Of a stretch of DNA of 64,000 nt, positions 24,120 through 35,213 are shown in pieces. The stretch's first letter is position 1. Every line of letters starts with the position of its first letter. The notes beneath the pieces were generated by a model. It did not search any database and was not told the DNA's origin. It saw only the letters and a list, made by a program, of their open reading frames with translations. The position numbers and the translations under genes are program-made. The stretch is from contig QVOM02000073.1 in NCBI GenBank assembly GCA_003586115.2, positions 27,044,186-27,108,185 on the forward strand, given 5' to 3'. Origin of the DNA: Salvator merianae (Eukaryota > Chordata > Lepidosauria > Squamata > Teiidae).

Positions 24120-24922
24120 TATATGCCCCCCATGTGCCTATATGCATTCTCAATAACGTCTGGGCATGCTCCTGATGAGACAGCAGATGGTGTCCTGGGG
24201 AATCTCCTCCAAGACCTGGATCAGGGCATCAGTGAGCTCCTGGACAGTCCGTGGTGCTACTTGGTGGCATCCAATACACCAGTACATAATGTCCCAGAGG
24301 TACTCAATTGGACTCAGGTCTGGGGAACATGAGGGCCAGTCAACAGCATCAATGCCTTAATCATCCATGAACTGCCCACTCTTGGGCCACAAGAGGCCAG
24401 GCATTATCCTGCACCAGGAGGAACCCAGGGTCCATTGGACTAGCATAAGTTCTGACAATGGCTCTGAGAATTTCATCCCAGAACCTAACAGCAGTCAGGG
24501 TACTGTTGGCTACCACTTGGAGGTTTGTGTGACCCTCCAAGGGTATGCCTCCCATCACTGACCTACTGCCAAACCGGTCATGCTAGATGATGTTGCAGGC
24601 AGCATACCATTCACCATGGCATCTCCAGACTCTTTCTCATCTGTCACATGTGCTTAGTGTGAACCTGCTCTCATTTGTGAAAAGAATGAGGCACAATGGT
24701 GGACCTGCCAATTCTGGTGTTATTTGGTGAATACTAATTGAGCTGCACAGTACTGGGCTGTGAGCACAGGTCCTACTACAGGACATCAGACCCTCAGGCC
24801 ACCCTTATGGAGTCTGTTTCTGACAGTCTAGTCAGACACATGCACACCAGTAACCCACTAGGGGTCATTTTGTAGGACTCTGGCAGTGTTCCTCCTTTTC
24901 CTTCTCTCACAAAAAAGCAGAT
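24120..24922 (-). pseudogene. Tc1 transposase, C-terminal DDE part
   Basis: On the minus strand the catalytic domain is visible. A FLLVQDNAWPLVAQEW segment at about 24430-24370 holds the second aspartate of the DDE triad (DNAxPHxA in the family). The WPSCSPDLSPIEYLWD segment at about 24330-24285 holds the glutamate. Upstream, GGIPLEGHTNLQVV and the FWDEILRAIV segment fit the region between the two aspartates. Stops and frameshifts break the chain, so no active enzyme is made. Confidence 0.75.
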
Positions 24923-24930
24923 ACTGATCC

Positions 24931-25632
24931 TAGGGATGTGCACGAAGGCACTTTTCCCTTTTCGCTTCGCAGGACTGCGAAGCTCCTAGGCTTCGTTTTC
25001 GTGTGAAAAAATATGCACGAAAATGAAGCCCTTCGTTTTCGCGGCGAAAATCTTCGCCGCGAACGGAAGCAGATAAATCAAGGCGAAGGGAAGAGCTTTG
25101 CCTTAATTTCTCTGCTTCGGATTGCGCTCGCCTCTCTCTCATTCCCCCCCCCCAGTCTGTCAGTGTAATGACAGACTGGGGGGGGGGATGAGAGAGAGGC
25201 GAGCGCCATCAGAAGCAGAAAAATCAAGGCAAAGGTCTTCCGTTCGCCTTGATTGCTCTGTTTCCGATGGCTGCTGGCTGCCTCATTCACCCTAGGCTGT
25301 CAGCGCTCGCGCTGACAGCCTAGGGGGCGTGAGTCAGTGAGGGGAAGAGAAGGAAAATCAACGGGAAGGGAATCCCTCCCTTCCGTTGAATTTTCTGCAC
25401 TTCCACTCGCTGCTGGCTGGCTGATTCACCCTAGGCTGTCAGCGCCAGCGCTGACAGCCTAGAGAGGTGAGACTTTGGCAAATTGCGAAGGTCCCGAAAT
25501 ACTTCGAAAAATTGAGGGACCTTCGCAATTCGCATTCGTGATTTCTGGTGCCCTTCGCATTCGATGCGAAGGGCACGGAATCACGAAATTCGATCGAAAA
25601 TCGAATGCCACGAAGCTTCGTGCACACCCCTA
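24931..25632. mobile_element. hairpin-rich hAT-like element with perfect 8-bp TSD
   Basis: The target-site duplication ACTGATCC is at 24923-24930 and 25633-25640. The ends are TAGGGATGTGCACGAAGG and, reverse complemented, TAGGGGTGTGCACGAAG. The 702-bp interior has no coding frame worth naming. It holds several strong hairpins: around 25141-25190 (C9/G9 with AGTCTGTCA), 25289-25326 (CCCTAGGCTGTCAGCG), 25429-25462 (the same arm again) and about 25550-25576 (TGCCCTTCGCATCG-type), plus GCGAAAATCTTCGC. An 8-bp duplication suggests the hAT superfamily. A related element is at 44115. Confidence 0.9.
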
Positions 25633-25640
25633 ACTGATCC

Positions 25641-25830
25641 TGATGCTGGATGCTTGATGTCCTTCTATGGCCTTGTCCAGCTCTCTTCATGTAATGGCCC
25701 ACGTCCTGGAATCTCTTCCATGCTCTTGAGACTGTGCTGGAGACACATCAAACCTTCTTGTATGGATGTGGCATCCTAGAGGAGCTGGACTACCTGTTCA
25801 ACCTCATGTTACCAGTAGTGACAAAGATAT
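25641..25830 (-). pseudogene. Tc1 transposase, N-terminal part
   Basis: The minus strand from about 25830 down to 25641 is the part of the same transposase before the insertion and resembles the helix-turn-helix DNA-binding region of Tc1 elements. It is heavily mutated. Together with 24120-24922 it makes up the broken gene. Confidence 0.5.
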
Positions 25831-26139
25831 TAACAAAATGCAGAACTAGAGAAGAATCAGTCAGGAATGATAAGGCGAAAGTATTGCCTGTGTCCACCAC
25901 CTGCAAAACCATTCCCTTTTGGGGGTTGTCTTGCTGTTGCCCCTCCAGTGCACCTGTTGTCACTTTCATTGCACCAAAGCAGACGAAATTGATTCACAAT
26001 TGCTTATGCTTCCTAACTGGACACTTAAGCTTCCTGAAGTTTAAGTGACTTGGGCTTATACTCTGATGCTTACGTGTTCCCTTAATCATTTTAAGTAGTA
26101 TGTATGCCTTTGGGAAGGGAAAACAGCTTAGCTAAGTAC

Positions 26140-26580
26140 TTTACAGTTTGGACTGTATTGTGCTTTTTGTGCTTTTTTTCCTTCTCCTGTTACTGCTGAA
26201 AGCTCAGGACACTTAGCTCAGCCTCGGAATACTAAGAGGGTCTCCCTAGCTTAGCTTAAAGTAAAACCTTTTTTTTTTTTTTCCTTTTTTCCTTTGTTCT
26301 TGTCAATCATTTATTGCCTGGCTGTGTCATAACCTGATTCAAACCATATTTCATTGCTGCTCCCTATGTTTTTGCTCTGCTGCCACTTTTCTTGTGTCTT
26401 TACTAAATAAATAATTATTTTTATTGGATCTCTGATTTTGGCTAGATCTTTTTTCTGCCTCATTTTTACATGGTCTATCCCAGTTTTGTCAATTTATAAA
26501 GGCAATAGATTAAAAGGTCCTGCTCTTAGAGAGGGACTGGAGGAGTTATTTTCCCCACTAAAACCAGTTAGTCCCAGTTC
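26140..26580 (+). repeat. LTR-like repeat, related to 57030-57345
   Basis: Shared landmarks with the copy at 57030, in the same order, are GAGGGTCTCCCTAGC (against GAGAATCCCTAGC), an AATAAATAATTATTTTTATT stretch with a poly(A) signal, AAGGTCCTGCTCT, and GAGTTATTTTCCCCA (against GAGCTATTTTCCCCA). This is consistent with a solo LTR and adjoining leader, or another shared repeat. I cannot define its ends. Confidence 0.4.
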
Positions 26581-27804
26581 ACTACTCTTATCAGCCAGGT
26601 TAATATAGTAGATGTTGCCGTGAATAGCTCTGCAGTCTTTTTAGGACTGCAGGACAGAGAGTGATCACTGCTTAGCCCTCAGTGCTCTGGGAGGATTCCC
26701 AGGCTTGGCTGCTGCTAGCCATGAAATGGTACCTAAAGTGGTAAACTGCTCTGCTTCTCAGGAGATTGAGAAGACTACCTTTTCAGCTGTATGGGATTTA
26801 GCAATTAATCAACAATCAATTGCATTTGGTCAGAGTTGCCATGGCCATGTCTTATGGCTAGGAAAAGTTGTCCTGAGATCATAGCAGGACAATCATCCTG
26901 GTACAGTGTTAGACCTGGGAGAGTCTACTGCTTGTGCTCAAATTATTATCAAGGTGACAGAGCAACTACATAGATCTCCATGTCAACAAACTTTCTTCTT
27001 CTCCCACACTTTCCTTATCTATCCTGTAGGATCAGTATCTAGAAAGCTGATTTTTCAGGTCAATAACCCTTCATGCACACCCACACATGGGCATAAGTGC
27101 AACAGACCTTCCACAATTCCTCACTCATAGGGAGTTTCCCCTGTCTGTGATTAGTCCATGACACAGTTGCAAGACCGGGAAACATTCAGCCTCCAGTATA
27201 TCCTCTTCCTTGTCATATTTACTTCATTGCAAATAGCTGGTGTCTCAGTTCAAAGCTATACTTTCTGAGTCTGACATTGGCTTCTGTTAAACTAAGCACA
27301 ATGCTTCCTCTCAGTCTACCATATCATGCTGTATTCTAATTTTGGGGTGAATTATTGATGATTCCTCCATAATAAATCTTGCTCTTTAAGAACAGAAAAG
27401 TGTCTTTACTCCTTCCCTAGCTTACCCTTGGGCTCACCTTAACTAGCAGCGTGACTGCTGTTCAAAATCCAAGTTTAAAGACTAGCGCAAACTTTAGAGG
27501 TTTCTGACAAGTGCAGAATCAGAGGAGTTTCAGTAATGTTGCATATTGCATGACTCATCGGTCTCATTTGACCTGGCATCTTCTTAAGTGGCATCTGTTG
27601 AAGGACTGCAGCTGAGGTTAATGCTCTTGGAGATTTGCTTTTTATTATAGCATTTCAAATAATCTTGCTATGGAGATTTTTTAGACAGGGCACACATCCC
27701 AGCAAACCTAGACTCCAAACAGAATTTCCAAATTGTGGGGGATTTGCATGATCACTTTGCTTCCCAAATTGAACCAAAGGAAAAGTACAGCAAGAGAAAG
27801 ACAA
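26581..27804. other. unassigned DNA
   Basis: No gene or repeat recognised. Confidence 0.45.
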
Positions 27805-28289
27805 AGGCCCTTTCCACACTTGTGTGCTAGAGTGATTCAGGACACTGCCTGAATTGCTCCATCCACACCAGAGAGCTGCAGCAGCTCACTAGAAGTTGCC
27901 ACAAGCCTCCCCCAAGCAATATAGCCATGGGCTGCTAAAAAGCAGATCACAAGGTCACTAGGAATGGCCAGATTGCTTCAGCTCATCAACAACTGCACCC
28001 TCTTCCAGGTGCAGCTGGCAAGGGAATGTGGTGGTATGACTGCAGCTGTGGCAGTGCAGTGGCACACAGCATCCAGATCACCATGGCAACATCCAAATGT
28101 GTTCCAGATGTTGCCTTGCATGTTGCCATAGCAATCTGGCCTGCCCTGGATGGGCAATTCGAGTGCTGCTGGCCCGGTACTGGACTTTTCCAGCACTCAA
28201 AGTGCAGATAGTTGTTGGTGCACTAGGTCTTTCCCAGTCTTGTATACTAATGTTATGCCATCCTATACTGGTAAGTGTGATCCCAGCCT
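27805..28289. mobile_element. TIR element with splice-donor-like end (485 bp)
   Basis: The left end is AGGCCCTTTCCACACTTGTG. The right end, reverse complemented, is AGGCTGGGATCACACTTACC. GGTAAGTG lies at 28270-28277. The GC-rich interior has CAGCTGTGGCAGTGCAGTGG-like stretches. No certain target-site duplication. Confidence 0.7.
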
Positions 28290-31200
28290 AAATGTGTTAA
28301 AAGTCAGCTAAAACTTTATTAAACTCCTTTGAGAAAGAAACAGCATGATGCACATGCATGGGAAGATAAAGATAGAAAAATTAAATATCATAGGAGTACA
28401 GTGACACCGGTAAGGTAAGACCTTAAAGTAGCTTTTTCAACAAATGAGAAAAAAACTATGCAGCTATTAAAGTAGGGAGAAAAAAATCAATTGGGAGAAG
28501 GGATACAATATCACAAATGAACTCAGGCTGTGAAATGTATGTGGGAGGGGGAACAGAAGGACTGTTTGCATACTTGCTGAGAAAGAGAGAGAAAGAACAA
28601 TTGGAATTAGGAGCCTAGGGAGGGAAGATGTCCAGTTAATATAAACAGCATTATATATGCCACTGGCTGGGGAAAGCACTAGCAATGGGTTGTATAGCAA
28701 GGCAGTGGTTACTTAGAGAAAGTGAAGTCCAATGTCATATTTTCCCTAAACCTCCATATCATTAGAAGTGAAGTAATGATTGGGAACCAAAGACATATTT
28801 GGGTGGATAGCTGCCTTGAATCCCAGTCCCAAATCAACTCAACACCACTCGAGCAGGTAGTAAACAAAGATGAGTTGAATCCTTTCACATTCTCTGTCTA
28901 CCTGAAGCATTAACTATGAATACCAAATGACCAATGGCTGTGATCAAAATTTCGAGTGGCCACACAGCTTGCAAAGTTGTTCTCTCTTATGACTAAAAAA
29001 CTGGTTGATTAAGGGGAAATAAGTATTTCTCTCATTCAAGCATATATATCAAACGGAGACGTTGTATGCCTTTCCAGTGACTCCTAGAATGGCAGGGACT
29101 GATACTAGGGCTCTAGTTCTTATGGCAATAGAAAGATCAAGAGAGTGGGAAGGTTGTGGTGAGATTCATGTTTTTAAGCTTGTTCTACTGCTTTAGAGTG
29201 GGCAATATATGGCAGACCCACTACTGGTTTAGATCTCAGAATGGGAAGTACTTCTTCTAGCATTCGCAGAGCCAACCTGAACATACAACAATTCTTGTGG
29301 AGACCAGTGGCTCAGAGAAATTATCCACCTCACAGAATTGTACATTTGGGTGCCTTTCCTAGGAAATGGAATCCTGGCTACCATCCCATAAGCAAGGTAT
29401 TGGTGTCTTGCACACCTGTAGATTCTTATTTGGTGAAAACAACTGTGTTTCCCCCAATTCCTGTGCTGCCAAGGAACCTCATAGTCAAAAGAATCACCTC
29501 AAGGTTATGGATCAAAAGGGCTCAAAGAGGCTGTGCACAGGAATAGCACTGTTGGCAGTGCCATATACTTGCACCACCCCAGCCCTGAATGTATTGGTAG
29601 GCAAATCAGCCATATGTCTTGGAAGCTTTCTTTTGACCAATCCCTCAAACCCACATTTCTGGACCACTAATCTTTGGGTGCCCATTGTTTCTGTGGGTCT
29701 CCAAAGGAAGCGAATGGGAGATGGGAACTTTTGTGTAGGGGCAGAGATAGAGTGCCTACTTCTTCTTGAGAAAAGGGTTCCTTAGAGAGGGATTAAGCTG
29801 GACTCAGATTATCTAAGCAGAATGCAAAAGCAATCCAGATACAAAAATGTTATCTTAGGATTCTTAACAGAGAAAAAACTCATAAGAACCATGGAGTTGT
29901 CAGAAAAGTCAGAGAAGAGACCTGAAGTCCATTCCTGCTGCGAAAACAATTTTTCACAGACTTCAAAGTTATCATTGTTACGTGAATTCCAGGTATTAAT
30001 CCAGTTTCCATCTCTGGAAGCAATCATCACCCTTGAATGGATTCACCTGCAGATAGTTGATTGTTTGGCCATCCCTGAAGTCATGCTTGCATTCCAAATC
30101 AGAATATTTCCTTATTTTAAAATCTAGGAAGTTTGCACAGGAATTGAAGTATGGATTTGAAGAGCCCAAATGGCTTTAGCTTGGCCCTGGATGGATTTTG
30201 AGAAAGATCAATGTACAAATCTGTTCCTCCTATGCTCCCACAGTCAGACACTGTATGTGAATTCACTGGGCTGCTGGAGGTGGGAGGTACTGGGTTAACT
30301 TTTAGGCCATTTGCACAGTTTAACAGTAGACCAATCCCCCTTTTGTTATCAGTTATGTGAGTTTGTTCTTCACATCCTTCTTCATATTTCTTTCTACTAA
30401 GTGAAGCCCTGAATTTCTGCCTTATCTTTCTGCCCTGAATACACAGCTGTTCTGGTTGGTGCAGATAATTCTTCCTGCCTGCCTCCTGAATCTTTACATG
30501 AATCATTGCTCCTGGCTGACCTCCTTCATACAGAAACCATCACTGAATCTTGCAGAAACACATTGACTTCCTGAAGTCATGCTATCATTATTCTTAACAT
30601 ACTGTAGAAATCAACCTTCTCAGGTATAATAGAGAACTGTGCTTAAGCAATCATCCACACGGCTAAGAACTCTACAATACCTCTGGTCTTAAGAATTCTG
30701 CACTGTGTGGCAATAAGATATCCCTCAAATTTATTCTTCAGCTGACACTTTAAAGAATCAGAGAATTGGTTGCTTAAATCTGTCATGAAAAAACCCAGCA
30801 TACATCATGATTTCTTTAAAGACATACTCACTCAAAATGTGAGAGTAAAAAAAAATATTGGATATCCTCTTCCTTCAAGTGGTTTTCTTTTTTTTTCTTT
30901 TCTGCAGTTTGTGATCTTCTGGCTCTGTTGCTTGCAAGGAAACTCTGGTTAGTTTATCTCTGAATTTCAGGGGGTTTTCTACTCAAGTTCAGGACCATTC
31001 CATTTGGCATGGACAAAAAATGAAGATGGAGATGGAATCTAAATAGTTTTGTTCAATCAAATAGGGTGAATCCCACTGAATGATCAGATGCATCGGTCAT
31101 TTTCATGCTGGTTGGACAGACTGAAATCCAGCTGAAGCCAACCTACCTGCAGACTGTGTACATTCAAACTGGTTGGGATTCTATAGGCACAGGATATTTG

Positions 31201-32663
31201 CTCGTCCTGTACCTGCTGTTATCCCTCCAAAACAAAGTACAAAAGGTCCTCAAAGCATGTGTTAAATAAGTGCACAACTGATCAGTCTGAAGGGGTACTT
31301 GAGGAGGACCAAAGCTGCCCCAAAGACTCACTTGGCCAGTTAAGTGCAGCGTTCGTCATTATGCATGGAGTATGCCACACCAAACCATGGCAGGATCCGC
31401 ATGAGGCTGCCATGCAGCATGCTTAGAAGAGTACTACAATGGTAGTGATCTTTATAAAGCAACAGTATGCATGCGTGCTGCTAACCCAGCCACATAAACA
31501 TCATAGCCAAGGAAGTTTCATTCCTAGGCTGCAGTATTTCTAGCCAACGATATTTTCCCAATCACAGGAAGTGGCCCCTGAAACAAAACATTGTAACATA
31601 AAATTCTGTGTTCTGAAGTTAACATATTGCTGAAATTATAAGAATCCATGCTTAGTGAGTGAAAGAACAAGGCTATTCACTTCCAGTGTGCCCCCTCCCA
31701 TTCATCTCCATTAGTCTATAGGTCTGATAAGACCTCTCAGAACATCCCTGGTTACTTCCTACTTTCCCAAGACTTAGCACTGGTCTCATTAGAGCATTTC
31801 TAACAGTTAGCTGCCACTTGACAGCTCCCCTTCCCAGGGGAAAGCTGGATTAACCAAACAGGCCAAAATAGATGGAGGGCATGTCAAGATGGAGTCCAAG
31901 GGCACAGCAAAGGCCATCTTGACATTATTTCCATTTTATGCTTTCCAAAAAATTAACTTTATCCCTGTTTGTATAGTGTTGTTGTTTTTCAAACAAAGGC
32001 CTTCCTTGCACAGCACAATTGTTTATAGTTTTTCCTCCATATCTGAATCTATATGACTAAAATCATTATTTTAGTTTTATTTAGTGTTGAAGAAATTCAC
32101 TTTAATAAATTGTAAGAAAGTATATCAGCAACCTTCCAGATAAGTTGTGAAGCTATTTTTCTGCTGTAGTGCTTAACTACATTCCTGTAGGTTCAAATAT
32201 TCACATATGCAGGTATTGGAAAGAAAATAAGAAACCTAACAATAAAAAAATCCTGTAATGCGGTAGGTGAGCGAATGAGCCTGCTGATAAGTGGAAAAGA
32301 GGAAAGCACCTTGTGAGCCAAGAAAGTCACATGACCCAAACCAGCAACTTCAGCAGCCAGCCCCATGGCTGGAACCTGCTACTCAGTTTTCAAGCAAGAG
32401 ACCTCAGCTGTGGTGTGAATAGTGCATTAGCCACATTTAAAGTGGGTTTCCCATGAGAATGTGGATCGGGGAAAAAAGGCTCAAGATGAAAACAAAACTG
32501 CGTTTTAAAATAAAAGCTGGATGCAAACCAACAACATGTAAATGTACCCTCAAAAAGTAACTTTCAAAATAGAAGGTTAAATAATGAATTCCTCATAAAA
32601 CCAGCTAGATCAGTTTCATTTACCTATAGGTGTATTCAGAGAAGTAGATTGTGCCCAAACTTT
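28290..32663. other. 4.4 kb unassigned DNA
   Basis: The largest stretch in which I recognise nothing. Frames of 100-139 codons occur at 29241-29785 (plus) and 30117-30506 (minus) without known motifs. A short inverted match, TGTCAAGATGG and CCATCTTGACA, lies at about 31886-31925. Conserved non-coding DNA cannot be excluded from sequence reading alone. Confidence 0.45.
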
Positions 32664-33147
32664 GGTCCTTTCTGTGATAGGAAAGGGTTCAGAATTCTCC
32701 ATTCCACACACTACTATGGATTACAGGAGGCCCCAAGCACACTCCATCCACACAGAATGGAGCAGTCTCGGCTAGGATGTCCAAAATGGCACCCTAGTCC
32801 AGTTTACCAGTAGACCTCAACATTGAGGTTTACCAGCTTGCTAGTGGTATATTGGACACATTCCCCACTTCAGTAGCTCAACAGAGTGCACGACCAAAAT
32901 GGACCTCCAGGAGCTCTGAAGGCCAGGAATGTTCATTCCTGACCTTTTGAACATTTGGCAGCTTCCTGCACCAACTTCAAAGCTGGTGTGGAATGTGGAA
33001 CCACCAGGGGGGCTGGTGCAGGACAAGTCACCCCAATGCAGACAGCCTTGTCTCAGTCAGAAGCAATCTGGCCCAAACTGGATTGCTAATCCGATGAAGG
33101 GGCGGCCACCTTGTCCCAGGATTACACAGGTAAGTGCAAAAAGTGGG
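32664..33147. mobile_element. TIR element with splice-donor-like end (484 bp)
   Basis: The left end is GGTCCTTTCTGTGATAGG. The right end, reverse complemented, is CCCACTTTTTGCACTTACC. GGTAAGTG lies at 33129-33136. The interior shares AAAATGGCACCCTA, AGTAGACCTC and CTTGTCCCAGGAT with the element at 60736, which confirms one family. Confidence 0.7.
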
Positions 33148-34673
33148 TTTTTCCTCTAGAAATTCTGGAGAAAAAGGGTACATAATAGCATGTGATAATA
33201 TACTTGATGTACCTTCACTCTGAGCCCTCGGTAAGTAAATCTGGTTCTATACAAAGACAAAATGCATTTTCAAATCAATCACTGTGTGCTTTTTAAATTG
33301 TTACAAAAAGTTTTGCTCTGAAATGTAATTGAATTCAAAGGGAGGGGGGTTGTTAATGTAGTACTTTAAATTAAATAGAGCTGGGAGGGATTGTCTTCCA
33401 TTCTGCAGCTACTGATAACTTCATTAAAAATATAGTGTAAATGTAATAAAAAAGCCTTCAGTCTTATTCTAGCTTGGTGAAAGCTGACAGATTATTCAGG
33501 AGCAAGGCATCATAAAACTTTGCTCTGAAGTGCAAGTTTCTGACATACAAAAGTAAAGGACAAAGAAAACTTGCTGGCCTCTCACAGGAAATAGTCCACC
33601 TCCCCCAGTGTCATCTAGATTCTATCGTTGTTGATATCATTGGAATTCATGGCAGCTTTTCTTTGTGGCCTTCTAGGACTATCCTGGCATCAAACTGTTA
33701 CCTTGTTCATTCTGCAATGAATTGCTCAACCTGTTTTGTATAGCTCTAAGCTATCTTGTTTATGGTCTGTTTTGGCTGAAACAGTTAAAGCCTACTGGTG
33801 AGTAGAACCACAAAGCAGGGAACTTACCTGTTTCCTGCTCTCATCACAACAAGGAGAGCAATGGATACAGTTTCCACTTTGCAGTTCAATTGATGAGTAA
33901 GCAAATGTAACCAATCACAGCCAGGACTGTTAGTGAATGAACCTAACAGTCCTGGGCCTCTAAACTGTGTTTCTTCACTGAATGCTCATTCAACACATTC
34001 CTAGCTGGTAGTAGACATACTGATGGCACCCCATGCTTGACTTTTCTCAACAGAGAGCTTTCTGTGCAAGGTAACAATTTGAGCTGGGAATCAGTTTTCC
34101 CTAGAGGCCCACTTTACACAACAATCCACATCTGGATGGAGGCATCACGGACAGAGGAGGTCCTGTGGAATTAAGGTGCCCTCCTTGTTTCCATTTTGGA
34201 GTGAGGAGGTGCCAAAAAATGGGAGCTTCTCCACACAAAGTAGGAGAATCCACCCTGTGAAGGAGGCCCCTCCACTAGTTATTATGCTGGAGAAAGGAGT
34301 TATGCAGGCACTGTTAGGCCCCCTACTGCCATCAAAAATGGAGACAGTATGTCAGTGGGCATTTCCTTTTACCCATGGAGGCACCCCAAAGAAGTAAGTG
34401 AAGGTGCAGCCAAAATCTCTCTGCTAAACCCAGTTCTTGCAGGCACAGGGAGAAAGATGTCTCGCTGGATTTGAGACTACATGGCAAAACAACTCTATGA
34501 CACCGAGATCTCAGCAGAACTTAGGAATGATATTATAGTTGTCATATAGTTGTAAGATACCTTAGAAAACACTCAGTCTAACATATTACTCACTGCAGGG
34601 AACAATTTCCAGCTTCTAGTATCAATAGCCTGCTTCTTTCTCAGTTCTCCCCAGAAGCATGATTCCATAGTCT
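33148..34673. other. unassigned DNA
   Basis: No gene or repeat recognised in 1.5 kb. Confidence 0.45.
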
Positions 34674-35213
34674 AGTACCTTTTCCACATGGGTCTGCTGT
34701 CCTATCCCAGTCCAAATGGTCCACATACTGGACTAGGATAGGACAAGCCATGCTCCCAGTAGAATGGCCTATCCACATTGGACTAAGCTGTGAAATGGGA
34801 AAAGGCACCAAAATAGCACTATATCCCACTCCACCAGATATACCAGATCACAGTAGTCCACAGCAGACTACTGACGATATACCAGACCACAGATAGCATG
34901 CCTTTGTGGACCAGTATGCTACAATCAGTCCCTTTCCATTTGGAACTGCACCACTTCTGCATGTGCAGCCAAAAAGTCACCATCTTGAAGTTTCATTCCT
35001 GGTCTTTGAAGCTGAGGTGGCACCAAGCCAGAGAGAGCCCATTCATCAGTTGTTTTGACTCTTCCAGAAGTCAGATCCTCTGAAGATGGACGTCATAGCT
35101 ATGTCTGAAAGCTTAGGTTCTCAGAAGAACTATAGACATGGCACAATAGCCCAAAAACTACTACAAATGAGTTTGGATGGGTTGCCTATTCCAGAACAGT
35201 GTGGAAAAGGTCT
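34674..35213. mobile_element. TIR element (540 bp)
   Basis: The left end is AGTACCTTTTCCACATGG. The right end, reverse complemented, is AGACCTTTTCCACACTG. The ends agree at 15 of 17 positions allowing one gap. The interior shares ACCAAAATAGCACTATATCC with the family element at 60736 (ACCAAAATGGCACCCTATCC). Its right part includes CCTCTGAAGATGGACGTCAT, resembling a common squamate repeat that I cannot name with confidence. Confidence 0.65.

Larger units (their letters stand above)
23857..26104 (-). mobile_element. Tc1-like DNA transposon, interrupted
   Basis: The left end is TA followed by CAGTGCTCAAAACAATTAGG and GGAACAC. The right end, reverse complemented from about 26104, is TACATACTACTTAAAATGAT, then TAAGGGAACAC. 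The ends match over the terminal 30 bases, with TA at the border as expected for Tc1/mariner. The transposase lies on the minus strand with the signature WPSCSPDLSPIEYLWD segment. The whole element corresponds to a Tc1 family common in fishes and amphibians and often spread horizontally. It is split by the hairpin element at 24931-25632. Without that insert it would be about 1.54 kb, a normal length. Confidence 0.85.

Noticed and set aside
29366..29785. 139-codon frame as a gene
   Set aside because: No recognisable motif, and a second frame of similar length overlaps it on the same strand.
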